Part shown: positions 56,922 to 64,000 of the stretch, piece after piece | Layout of the letters: each line of letters begins with the position of its first letter | Numbering within the stretch: the stretch's first letter is position 1 | DNA from: Methylomusa anaerophila | Lineage (GTDB): Bacteria; Bacillota; Negativicutes; Sporomusales; Sporomusaceae | Direction of reading: 5' to 3' | Length of the DNA: 64,000 bases | Assembly (NCBI RefSeq): GCF_003966895.1 | Contig: NZ_AP018449.1 | Span: forward strand, 689,424 to 753,423 | Notes under the pieces: generated by a model | What the model was told of the DNA's origin: nothing | Database searches by the model: none | Seen by the model: only the letters and a program-made list of their open reading frames with translations | Translations under genes and position numbers: made by a program

Positions 56922-57251
56922 CTAGCGGACGGATAACCAGCGAAGTGACAGCATAACCGCCAGACCTAGTGCCATGGTCAGCATCGCGTTACGGTATTTG
57001 AAAGCAATAATTGCCGCCACAGCTCCGGCCAGCAAATAATGATTGTTTAAGGACAAGTCAAATTTACCGGCGGGAAGAAGCAGGGAAGGAACAATTAAAG
57101 CTGTCAGTATGGCTGTGGGTACATGCTTCAGCCATCGTGCAAACCAGGCCGGGATGCCTGTCTTCCTAAACAACGCCACCGCCCCGTACCGGGTCCAAAA
57201 TGTAACAATTGCCATACCGGTGATAATCAGCAACATTTCACTTCTGACCAT
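56922..57251 (-). CDS. azlD: AzlD-family branched-chain amino acid exporter subunit
   Basis: 109 residues, four hydrophobic helices; TFWTRYGAVALFRK and LKHVPTAILTALIVPSLLLP are family text. Starts at the base after the azlC stop, with AGGAGGAG inside azlC. Forms the AzlCD exporter. Confidence 0.88.
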   Translation of the reverse strand: MVRSEMLLIITGMAIVTFWTRYGAVALFRKTGIPAWFARWLKHVPTAILTALIVPSLLLPAGKFDLSLNNHYLLAGAVAAIIAFKYRNAMLTMALGLAVMLSLRWLSVR

Positions 57252-57989
57252 CTAGTTAATCTCCTCCTGCCTTCTATCGATAAGACCTCCGGTAATACTG
57301 GCGGCAAAACAAGCGACGATGATATACCATTTACCCGGCAGGTACAAGGCTCCCAGAACGGCAGTGAGTGATGCCACACCGCAAACAACAAAGCTGTTTC
57401 TATCTGCCAGCCGGGGGATGAGCATAGCCAAAAAAGTAGCCGGCATGGCAAAGTCCAGACCCCATGCCAATGGGTCGGGAATATACCCGCCCATTAGCAC
57501 CCCGGCTATGGTTGAACCGGCCCATGTCAGGTATGCGGCGGTGTTGGAGCCGAGTTGAAAACTGGCACTGTATCCGTTCTGAGTAATGCGGTTGATTGTA
57601 ATCGCATAAGTTTCATCCGCCATACCGAAAGTAAGCAGCATTTGCTTTAACGCCGGCAGCCGCATCAGATGCGGCGCAAGTGACGCCCCCATTAACAGAT
57701 GCCGGAGATTGACAAGCAAGGTGGTGCACACAATCAACCACCAGCCGGTGACTCCGGCCGCAATCATCGAAATACTGATAAATTGGGCTGCACCGGCAAA
57801 AACCAAGAGAGACATCAACACTGTTTCCACCGGCGTCAGCCCTGCGGCCAACCCCATTACGCCGCAGGTTATGCCAAAGGGGACTACCCCGATTATGATC
57901 GGAATACTATCCCTTGCCCCGAGCCAGAAATCCGTTGTCGCCAAAAGATTATCAGCTGCTGCTGATGCTTTGCAACTCTCCATACCCAT
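57252..57989 (-). CDS. azlC: AzlC-family branched-chain amino acid exporter
   Basis: Starting at the ATG at 57989 (GGAAGGTGG upstream) the protein is 245 residues with about seven helices. SIPIIIGVVPFGITCGVMGLAAGLT and LLVFAGAAQFI are conserved AzlC regions; LGSNTAAYLTWAGSTIAGVLMG follows. Divergent from a MocR-type regulator with a palindrome in between, so probably controlled by it. Confidence 0.9.
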   Translation of the reverse strand: MGMESCKASAAADNLLATTDFWLGARDSIPIIIGVVPFGITCGVMGLAAGLTPVETVLMSLLVFAGAAQFISISMIAAGVTGWWLIVCTTLLVNLRHLLMGASLAPHLMRLPALKQMLLTFGMADETYAITINRITQNGYSASFQLGSNTAAYLTWAGSTIAGVLMGGYIPDPLAWGLDFAMPATFLAMLIPRLADRNSFVVCGVASLTAVLGALYLPGKWYIIVACFAASITGGLIDRRQEEIN

Positions 57990-58062
57990 TGAACCACCTT
58001 CCCGAGCACTATGGCTGCGTGTCTTAATATTTTTAGGATAACAGGCAGGAAAAACACCGTAA

Positions 58063-58099
58063 ATATCCAATTAAATAAAATAACAGCATAATTGGATAT
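58063..58099. promoter_or_regulatory. Inverted repeat in the azlC/mocR divergent promoter region
   Basis: ATATCCAATTA and TAATTGGATAT, perfect 11-bp arms 15 bp apart. Suited to a dimeric MocR regulator controlling both directions. Confidence 0.65.
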
Positions 58100-58117
58100 T
58101 TCGGAGGAAAATACAAA

Positions 58118-59638
58118 ATGGATATATCCAAAATTATAGGCGGCATCCGTTTAGACCCTGCCGCTACTATCCCGCTGTATATACAAATTGCGAATGCCGT
58201 TGCTGCGAAAATTCAAGAGAATATCCTGCCGCCGAATACCAAACTGCCTCCCGAGCGTGAATTGGCAGAACTTTTGAAAGTTAGCCGCACCACAGCCATA
58301 AATGCCTACCATCAGCTGGAACGGCAAAAAATGGTTAGAACCAGAATCGGCAGCGGTACTTACATAGCCGAGTTATCATCTCATTCAGTTCCTAAGGCTG
58401 ACATTCCGTGGCATCAATTGTTTTCTCCCCATCTCCAAACCCCATTATCATCCATCATTAAAGAACTGGTATCTACTGTAGTATCCAGTGACTCTATATC
58501 TTTGTCCGCCGGCATGCCCGATCCGGCGCTATACCCTTTGGACGCCTTCCACGATTTATTTAACCTGACTATTAAAAACCTAGACAGTACAGACTTCGGC
58601 CATATTCCTACCGAAGGCTATTTCCCCCTGCGCCAGGAATTGGCCCGCTATTTAAACCAAAAAAATATTTTCTCCCAGCCGGACGATATCCTTGTATCCA
58701 CCGGCTCCCAGCAGGCTTTATATCTTTTAACCAAGGTATTGCTGGCACCGGGAGATTATGTTATCGTCGAATCGCCAACCTATCTGGGCGCTATCCAAAT
58801 GTTTCAGTCTGCAGGAGCCCGCATACTTACTTTACCTGCCGCAGGCCGGTTTCCCCTGTCGCTAATGGAAGATTATCTTATCCGGTATCGTCCGAAGCTG
58901 CTTTATATTCTGCCTACATTTCAAAATCCCAACGGGCGGCTGATTCCACTCAATGAACGGCAGGAAATCTTAAGTTTGGCCTCACGCCACCGGCTGGCCA
59001 TTATTGAAGACGACCCTTATGGCGAGCTCTATTACGGGGAAGCGCCGCCGCCTTCGCTTAAAGCGCTGGACCATTATGGCGGCGTCATATACCTTAGCAC
59101 TTTTTCCAAAATATTGTTTCCCGGCTTACGCACCGGCTGGATAGCGGCTCCCGCGGCGGTCATCAACCGCGTTGCCCTGGAAAAACAGTATATGGACCTG
59201 CACAGCAACAATATATCCCAGTGGCTGCTTACCAATTTCCTTGGCCATAATTTGCTGGAGAGCCACCTGAAACTGGTTCGCCGGGAGTATAAAAAACGCC
59301 GCGATTCAGCCGCCCGCGCTTTGCGGCGCCACCTGGAAACCTTAATCTCTTTTTCCGTCCCCGGCGGCGGTTTTTATCTCTGGTGTCATCTGGAAAACAG
59401 GATTACTTCCCGCCAGTTGCTTCATGAAGTCACGAAAGAAAATGTCTCCTTCGTCCCCGGTGAAGCCTTTTATGCCGACCCTCTCGGCGAGAAAGAATTC
59501 CGGCTCTGCTTTGTAACTCACCGGGAAGAACTGTTGCAAGAGGGAGTAAAACGGCTGGCACAAGCATTGCACGCATTGATGAAAAATACTGTTGCCAGCC
59601 AAACAAACCGGCCTAACTCTATACGACCCATCATATGA
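58118..59638 (+). CDS. MocR/PdxR-type regulator (GntR HTH fused to aminotransferase domain)
   Basis: 506 residues. GntR winged helix (IPLYIQIANAVAAKIQENILPPNTKLPPERELAELLKVSRTT) followed by a class I aminotransferase fold with TGSQQALYLLTKVLL, DDPYGELYY, the PLP-lysine segment STFSKILFPGLRTGW and RLCFV. Members bind PLP and regulate nearby genes. The divergent neighbour azlCD is the likely target. Confidence 0.93.
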   Translation: MDISKIIGGIRLDPAATIPLYIQIANAVAAKIQENILPPNTKLPPERELAELLKVSRTTAINAYHQLERQKMVRTRIGSGTYIAELSSHSVPKADIPWHQLFSPHLQTPLSSIIKELVSTVVSSDSISLSAGMPDPALYPLDAFHDLFNLTIKNLDSTDFGHIPTEGYFPLRQELARYLNQKNIFSQPDDILVSTGSQQALYLLTKVLLAPGDYVIVESPTYLGAIQMFQSAGARILTLPAAGRFPLSLMEDYLIRYRPKLLYILPTFQNPNGRLIPLNERQEILSLASRHRLAIIEDDPYGELYYGEAPPPSLKALDHYGGVIYLSTFSKILFPGLRTGWIAAPAAVINRVALEKQYMDLHSNNISQWLLTNFLGHNLLESHLKLVRREYKKRRDSAARALRRHLETLISFSVPGGGFYLWCHLENRITSRQLLHEVTKENVSFVPGEAFYADPLGEKEFRLCFVTHREELLQEGVKRLAQALHALMKNTVASQTNRPNSIRPII

Positions 59639-60142
59639 TTACAGCAACTTGGCCATACAATATTCATCCACATACTGCCCGTCAACAATCAGAGATTTGT
59701 GGTACTTGCCTTCTGTCATAAACCCCATCTTTTCATACAATCTTAGTGCCCGCTTGTTGTGAGCCATGACGGTTAGCTCCAAACGAACCACTCCCACGTT
59801 CCTCGCCCATAGCTCCACTTCCCTAAACAAGCGTCCGCCCAGGCCTTGTCCGGTATATTCCTCCAAAATACCTACGGCAATATATGCCTTATGCCGGATT
59901 CGGTTGGCGAATCCCCGCTCGGCAGACAGAAAACCAACCAGACGGCTGCCCCCGGCCTCGACAACCAATAGGAGCGAACCGGATCTCTCAGCGTTACGGA
60001 TCCGAATTACCAACTCTTCCGGCGAAGTTCTTCTCTCGCCTGGTTCAAACAGCAAAAATTTGGACTCATTATCCAGTGTGTGCAGCAAATGATAATATGA
60101 CCATACGTCTTTTTCTTCAATCTTTCGTATTTCCATTTCCAT
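59639..60142 (-). CDS. GNAT-family N-acetyltransferase
   Basis: 167 residues starting at the ATG at 60142 (GGAGGTTGG upstream). GNAT acetyl-CoA loop GILEEYTGQGLGGRLFREVE and the C-terminal AHNKRALRLYEKMGFMTEG. Resembles ribosomal-protein or small-amine acetyltransferases; substrate unknown. Convergent with, and directly abutting, the MocR-type gene. Confidence 0.9.
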   Translation of the reverse strand: MEMEIRKIEEKDVWSYYHLLHTLDNESKFLLFEPGERRTSPEELVIRIRNAERSGSLLLVVEAGGSRLVGFLSAERGFANRIRHKAYIAVGILEEYTGQGLGGRLFREVELWARNVGVVRLELTVMAHNKRALRLYEKMGFMTEGKYHKSLIVDGQYVDEYCMAKLL

Positions 60143-60255
60143 AACTACCAACCTCCAGCCCCTCTAACTTCCAACCTCCCGAAAAAAACTTATAACACCC
60201 GAAGCGTTACCTTTTGCTTTAATCTGCGTTTATATAACTAAAAGGAGATGAAAAT

Positions 60256-60990
60256 GTGAAAAGTAAACTGTATTTCTTGGGGAAACAAGCTATTTTATTA
60301 GTACTAATGATGGTATTGGCAGCGACGCCGGTACTGGCTAAAGAGCCATCAACCGGGACAGAAGTTACGGTGTCAGGGAATTATGAACAGGAAATAGCTC
60401 CGGATGTTGCTTTTGTCACTATGGGCGCAGTAACGGATGCCGTAAATGTAAAGGATGCACAGGAAAAAAACGCCGAGTTGGCGGCCAGAATCCAGCGCCA
60501 GATTGAGGCTCTGGGAATCAAGCCGGAACACATAAAGACCGTCAATTATTCCGTAACTCCGGTATATGAGTATGCCGACAACGGACGCAGACTTGCGGCA
60601 ATCAAGAGTTACCAGGTATCTAACAATATCTCTGTCACCGCCGCCCCCGACCAAGCCGGACTGGTAATCGATACCGCTCTAAAAGCCGGCGCCAATCAGG
60701 TAACCAGCGTTCGTTTCGGCAAAAAAGACGAGACAGCCGCCAAAGCCGAAGCAATCCAACAGGCGGTAAAAGACGCCCTCACTAAGGCGGAAGCCATTGC
60801 CAACGTCTTAAATAAGCACGTTTCCCGCATCCAGGCAGTCAACGAAAGCGGCGTGTATTTGCAGCCTTTGGAAATGAGCAGAATGGTTGCCAAGGGCGCA
60901 GCAGCGGATACGGCGACCCAGCCCACCCCCATATCGCCCGGTTTGGTTCATCTGACCGCCAATGTCCAAGTCACGGTTGAACTGGAATAA
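60256..60990 (+). CDS. Exported SIMPL-domain (DUF541) protein
   Basis: 244 residues from a GTG; an overlapping ATG is followed at once by a stop. Sec signal peptide (ILLVLMMVLAATPVLA, cleavage before KEPST), then a SIMPL domain: TVSGNYEQEIAPDVAFVTMGAV, AAIKSYQVSNNISVT, HVSRIQAVNES. The family (YggE, BP26) is periplasmic or secreted; proposed roles include oxidative stress resistance. Confidence 0.9.
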   Translation: MKSKLYFLGKQAILLVLMMVLAATPVLAKEPSTGTEVTVSGNYEQEIAPDVAFVTMGAVTDAVNVKDAQEKNAELAARIQRQIEALGIKPEHIKTVNYSVTPVYEYADNGRRLAAIKSYQVSNNISVTAAPDQAGLVIDTALKAGANQVTSVRFGKKDETAAKAEAIQQAVKDALTKAEAIANVLNKHVSRIQAVNESGVYLQPLEMSRMVAKGAAADTATQPTPISPGLVHLTANVQVTVELE

Positions 60991-61005
60991 TAATTTGGCT
61001 ATTAC

Positions 61006-61036
61006 ATCCATCGGAAAATCACCGGTGGATTTTTTT
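61006..61036 (+). terminator. Terminator of the SIMPL gene
   Basis: ATCCATCGG / CCGGTGGAT stem with a 7-nt loop, then TTTTTT. Confidence 0.8.
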
Positions 61037-61125
61037 CCATTCCGGGTACCCTATTGGGAGATGGATCATATCATGAACGGTAATCCTTCCCCGCATTATT
61101 TAATATACGTCAGGAGAATAAAGAA

Positions 61126-61272
61126 ATGTGCCTTACCTGCAACATGGCGCAACAATTTGTTGCCAAATGGAATAACTTTCTGGGACAATACATGTTCCTG
61201 CTGGTTCTTATGTCACTCATTATCGGCTTTAGTACCCCTCGCAGCAATACCGTATATCTACAAGTATTTTGA
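61126..61272 (+). CDS. Small membrane protein or truncated transporter start, 48 residues
   Basis: MCLTCNMAQQFVAKWNNFLG then a single helix (YMFLLVLMSLIIGFSTP) and a short tail. AGGAGAATAAAGAA precedes the ATG. The text faintly recalls the start of bile-acid:sodium-symporter-like transporters, and another frame just after it (AAIPYIYKYF) also looks protein-like, so a decayed transporter is possible. Confidence 0.4.
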   Translation: MCLTCNMAQQFVAKWNNFLGQYMFLLVLMSLIIGFSTPRSNTVYLQVF

Positions 61273-61351
61273 CAAGAATATTCCTGCCTAAGTTGCTTGC
61301 CCATAAAAGGGGAAGTATAATAGAAACATAACAGGGAGGAATGCGAAAACT

Positions 61352-61990
61352 ATGAAAGAACTTGAGTTCATTTATAAACGGGTCAGTGTAAGGAAATTTA
61401 AGGAAGACCCAATACCTGTCGAGCATATCCGGGAGATAGTAAAGGCAGCTACCTATGCCCCCTCAGGTAAGAATCTGCAAAACTGGCATTTCGTTGTTGT
61501 TAAAAATAAAAATAAAATTGCTGAAATTGCGTCAATTGTGGAACAAAAGAATCAAAAACTAACGAATTACATAAAAGACGCGGACAAGATTAAAGCATTT
61601 GCAGGATCGGTGCGCTACCATACTGTATTTCAGACGGCGCCGGTGCTGATCCTTGTCTATGCCGGCCCCTATGATACCATTGCCGATACGCTGTTAGAAG
61701 CCGGCATTCTGCCGCGAGAGGAAGCTTTGAGTTACGCCAAGCCAAATCCAGGAATTCAAAATATTGCTGCCGCCTTGGAAAACCTGCTGCTGGCTGCGGC
61801 CAGTCTGGGTTATGGCGCCTGCTGGATGACCGGTCCCAGCTATGCTGCCGCGGAAATATCCCAATACATAGGCTTTAAAAAAGAAGGCTATTATCTGGCA
61901 GCCATGACTCCACTAGGTATTCCGGCCAGCGGCGAGATAGCCAACCCGGCCCGCAAACCTTTGGAGGAAGTGCTTACAATCATTGAATAA
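61352..61990 (+). CDS. Nitroreductase-family flavoprotein 1
   Basis: 212 residues. FIYKRVSVRKFKEDPIPVEHIREIVKAATYAPSGKNLQNWHFVVVKN is the FMN-binding N-terminus; NIAAALENLLLAAASLGYGACWMTGP and ITPLGIPA-type ending (MTPLGIPASGE) complete the fold. Likely an NAD(P)H-dependent FMN oxidoreductase with unknown natural acceptor. SD AGGGAGG. Confidence 0.92.
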   Translation: MKELEFIYKRVSVRKFKEDPIPVEHIREIVKAATYAPSGKNLQNWHFVVVKNKNKIAEIASIVEQKNQKLTNYIKDADKIKAFAGSVRYHTVFQTAPVLILVYAGPYDTIADTLLEAGILPREEALSYAKPNPGIQNIAAALENLLLAAASLGYGACWMTGPSYAAAEISQYIGFKKEGYYLAAMTPLGIPASGEIANPARKPLEEVLTIIE

Positions 61991-62051
61991 TAAAACTAAT
62001 CAGCTTAAAGTAGGGAACTGATAATCTGAGTCCATCATACGAAATAATATT

Positions 62052-62086
62052 AACGGGGGTAGGTCTTAAAGCCGCCCCCGTTTTTT
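62052..62086 (+). terminator. Terminator of nitroreductase 1
   Basis: AACGGGGG / CCCCCGTT stem followed by TTTT. Confidence 0.85.
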
Positions 62087-62107
62087 GGATAAAGGGAGAG
62101 TACGGGT

Positions 62108-62767
62108 ATGATTCCTTTACGTGATAATATTCGCCTTGGTTCATTTTTTCCTTCTCTAACTTTGGGAATTATTCTCTTGAATGCCTACGTTTTTTACCTG
62201 GAATTGACTTCAGATTCCATCGGTATAATCGCTGCATATAGCTTGATACCGGCCAAACTCATGCATAATATTAATACCGGCACTCCCCATGATCTTATTG
62301 CTTACCTGCCTTTGGTCAGCAATCTGTTTCTTCACGGCAGCTGGTTTCACATCATAGGCAACATGTGGTATCTGTGGCTATTCGGACGCACTTCGGAAGC
62401 CTGCCTGGGTCATTTAAAATACCTCTGCTTTTACTTTGCCTGCGGCATTACTTCCAACCTTACCCAGGTTCTGTTCGATCCAAACTCAAATATTCCGCTT
62501 ATTGGCGCGAGCGGCGCTGTGTCGGGGGTGCTTGGTTCATACCTGACCTGCTTTCCCTCCGCCCGGATTCTAACTCTTATCCCATTATTCCTTTTTTTTC
62601 CGATAATAGAAATTCCTGCCTACCTTTTTATCGGCGTCTGGTTTCTGCTGCAACTCGAGCAGGGAGCCATAGCCGGGTTCATCGCCGGGTCAAATATTGC
62701 CTGGTGGGCCCATATCGGTGGATTCCTTACAGGCATTGTCTTGAGCCGGGTTTTTCGGAATAAATAG
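62108..62767 (+). CDS. Rhomboid-family intramembrane serine protease
   Basis: 219 residues, six predicted helices. LFLHGSWFHIIGNMWYLWLFG contains the HxxxN oxyanion part; the catalytic serine is Ser135 in LIGASGAVSGVLG and the histidine His202 in WWAHIGGFLTG. Cleaves membrane substrates; target unknown. Confidence 0.93.
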   Translation: MIPLRDNIRLGSFFPSLTLGIILLNAYVFYLELTSDSIGIIAAYSLIPAKLMHNINTGTPHDLIAYLPLVSNLFLHGSWFHIIGNMWYLWLFGRTSEACLGHLKYLCFYFACGITSNLTQVLFDPNSNIPLIGASGAVSGVLGSYLTCFPSARILTLIPLFLFFPIIEIPAYLFIGVWFLLQLEQGAIAGFIAGSNIAWWAHIGGFLTGIVLSRVFRNK

Positions 62768-62811
62768 TTTTTCCACTCAGCCTATTTCGGCAGAAAACAA
62801 GGGAGGTGAGT

Positions 62812-62841
62812 ATGGGCGAATTCTCTAATTTAACTAAGTGA
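62812..62841 (+). CDS. Nine-codon open frame with a strong SD
   Basis: GGGAGGTGAGT precedes ATG and nine codons (MGEFSNLTK) then TGA. It lies between the rhomboid and the second nitroreductase. Could be a leader peptide or the stump of a decayed gene; weak call. Confidence 0.2.
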   Translation: MGEFSNLTK

Positions 62842-62930
62842 TGATCCAATGTATAGCAGGAAATCCCTTTGCAAATAACTAATATTTATTAACTAGGAGT
62901 AACTTTATTTTAAATCAGGAGGGATTACTC

Positions 62931-63563
62931 ATGGTAGAAAAAAAGCTTGATTTTAAAGAGCTTGCTGAAACCAGACGGTCGGTAAATTTTTTTGATCCAA
63001 CCAAACCTTTATCGGATGAGTTGCTGAAAGACATCATCGACCTTGCCGTACTGGCTCCTTCTGCCTTTAATGCCCAGCCGTGGCAAGTATTAGCTGTAAA
63101 GTCAAAAGAGAAGCGGCAAGAAGTCCACGACAAGGCGTGCAACCAGCCGAAAGTGCTTGACGCCCCTGTCTTGTTGGCTATTCTTGGCGACACAACCGGA
63201 TTTAAACGCCCAAATCCGATATGGGACGAAAAAGTCCGGTTAGGTAATGCTAGCGCCGCAGATGTAGAAAATATTGTAAATTTCTCCGAAAATGTCCTTT
63301 TTCCTACGGAACTTAGGCAGGTGGCTTTCGCAGCCAGCAACAGCTCCCTGCTGGCCATGAGCATCATGTATGCCGCCAAATACTATGGCGTTGAAGCTCA
63401 CCCCATGATCGGATTCGATGAGTCCAAAATAAAAGAAATATTCAACATCCCTGATCATGTGATTGTAACCATGCTTATATGTTTAGGGTATTTTGATGAA
63501 ACTAAGACTTTACGCCCGCGAGAAACCCGCTTTACTTATGAAAAAATTGTAAAATCCTTTTAA
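62931..63563 (+). CDS. Nitroreductase-family flavoprotein 2
   Basis: 210 residues, a different branch from the first: LAETRRSVNFFDPTKPLSDELLKDIIDLAVLAPSAFNAQPWQVLAV at the N-terminus, NSSLLAMSIMYAAKYYGVEAHPMIGFD and MLICLGYFDETK later. Resembles NAD(P)H nitro/quinone reductases of the MhqN/YodC type. SD AGGAGG eight bases upstream. Confidence 0.92.
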   Translation: MVEKKLDFKELAETRRSVNFFDPTKPLSDELLKDIIDLAVLAPSAFNAQPWQVLAVKSKEKRQEVHDKACNQPKVLDAPVLLAILGDTTGFKRPNPIWDEKVRLGNASAADVENIVNFSENVLFPTELRQVAFAASNSSLLAMSIMYAAKYYGVEAHPMIGFDESKIKEIFNIPDHVIVTMLICLGYFDETKTLRPRETRFTYEKIVKSF

Positions 63564-63589
63564 CCGGCTATGCCGCTGCAGTGCTTGTA

Positions 63590-63618
63590 AGCCCCGCCCG
63601 CCATTCGCGGGCGGGGCT
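63590..63618. terminator. GC-rich hairpin after nitroreductase 2
   Basis: AGCCCCGCCCGC / GCGGGCGGGGCT with a 5-nt loop, 12-bp perfect stem. No T-run follows on the plus strand, so termination may be inefficient. Confidence 0.6.
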
Positions 63619-63722
63619 AAACATTTGATAATAAAAATGGCCGCAACTGCTCTATACATAATAACACTAAAATGCTATAATTTTTTGAATAATCCTAGTG
63701 GTCTAGTAACGGAGGTTGAAGA

Positions 63723-64000
63723 ATGTCCAAAGAAAGAGAGCTTGCCGAACAGATAGTCGTGACCGTAGGCGGCAAAAACAATATCATTGGGGCCGCTCAC
63801 TGCATGACCAGACTCCGTCTGACATTGGCGGATTTACAAAAAGCTAATCAAATTGTTCTGAAAAAAATTCCGGGAGTGCTGGGAGCAGTAGAGCAGGCGG
63901 GTCAGTTGCAAATCATCCTCGGCCCCGGAATTGTAAACAAAGTTGCAGGCGTACTGAATGAAATCACCGGCCTTAAGACGGGTGAGGTAAGGGACTTAAA
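63723..64000 (+). CDS. PTS permease, EIIB domain at N-terminus (partial)
   Basis: The first 92 codons are visible; the gene continues beyond the window. AEQIVVTVGGKNNI, then AHCMTRLRLTL with the phosphorylated cysteine, and KKIPGVLGAVEQAGQLQIILGPG form a glucose/sucrose-superfamily EIIB domain. An N-terminal EIIB suggests a IIBC protein of the MurNAc/sucrose/trehalose/beta-glucoside kind. GGAGG lies ten bases upstream; a TGC-TATAAT box is near 63671-63679. Confidence 0.88.
   Translation, partial: MSKERELAEQIVVTVGGKNNIIGAAHCMTRLRLTLADLQKANQIVLKKIPGVLGAVEQAGQLQIILGPGIVNKVAGVLNEITGLKTGEVRDL

Overview
The window looks like chromosome of an anaerobic, probably spore-forming Firmicute. A Negativicute of the Sporomusaceae type is my best guess; this rests on gene content only. 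Supporting it are a B12-dependent methylaspartate glutamate fermentation operon, a cortex-lytic-like GH18 protein, two sets of 2-hydroxyacyl-CoA dehydratase/benzoyl-CoA reductase-like proteins with archerase-type activators, an iron-only nitrogenase operon, and strong AGGAGG ribosome binding sites with some TTG and GTG starts.

Layout. 1-4.5 kb is an accessory zone with two 3' fragments of tRNA-Arg(TCT) next to the intact gene. Between them lie a GH18 gene, HicAB and YoeB/RelB-type toxin-antitoxin pairs and duplicated integrase debris. 4.6-15.8 kb (minus strand) is one catabolic operon: GntR regulator, glmS, mutL, glmE, mal, a P-loop/AlaRS-like protein, and citDEF plus citC. These genes encode most of glutamate -> methylaspartate -> mesaconate -> citramalate -> acetate + pyruvate, so the 'citrate lyase' is probably a citramalate lyase. 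16-25.9 kb holds housekeeping genes (YfcE, RdgB, RNase PH, MurI, thioesterase) around an unusual operon of dehydratase-like protein, activator ATPase, hydantoinase-like protein and HDAC-like amidohydrolase. 26.3-30.3 kb is decayed: a frameshifted ATPase-DUF4325 gene, a chemoreceptor, a small XRE regulator, a 48-residue peptide gene and several inverted-repeat elements.

30.4-36.8 kb carries anfHDGK, followed by a glutamine amidotransferase and a flavin-type (PPOX) protein. Upstream of anfH, on the opposite strand, are two strong promoters and two copies of an ~87-nt unit, each ending in an intrinsic terminator. 37.2-38 kb is a HEPN/MNT pair. 38.3-45.9 kb is a candidate new catabolic system: SsuABC-like transporter, Crp-family regulator, activator ATPase and two benzoyl-CoA-reductase-like subunits. 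Two promoters in this block share a palindromic operator and a conserved leader ending in a terminator. 46-64 kb holds tRNAs, a niacin regulator/transporter pair, CopA, an M29 aminopeptidase, an HD-GYP receptor, SpeE, YmaF, AzlCD with a MocR regulator, two nitroreductases, a rhomboid protease and the start of a PTS permease.

Two themes link the regions. Three ATP-driven low-potential electron-transfer systems sit within 25 kb (the two dehydratase/BCR-like systems and the nitrogenase). A set of non-coding elements with long inverted ends, three of them exactly 165 bp, is scattered between genes and inside operons.
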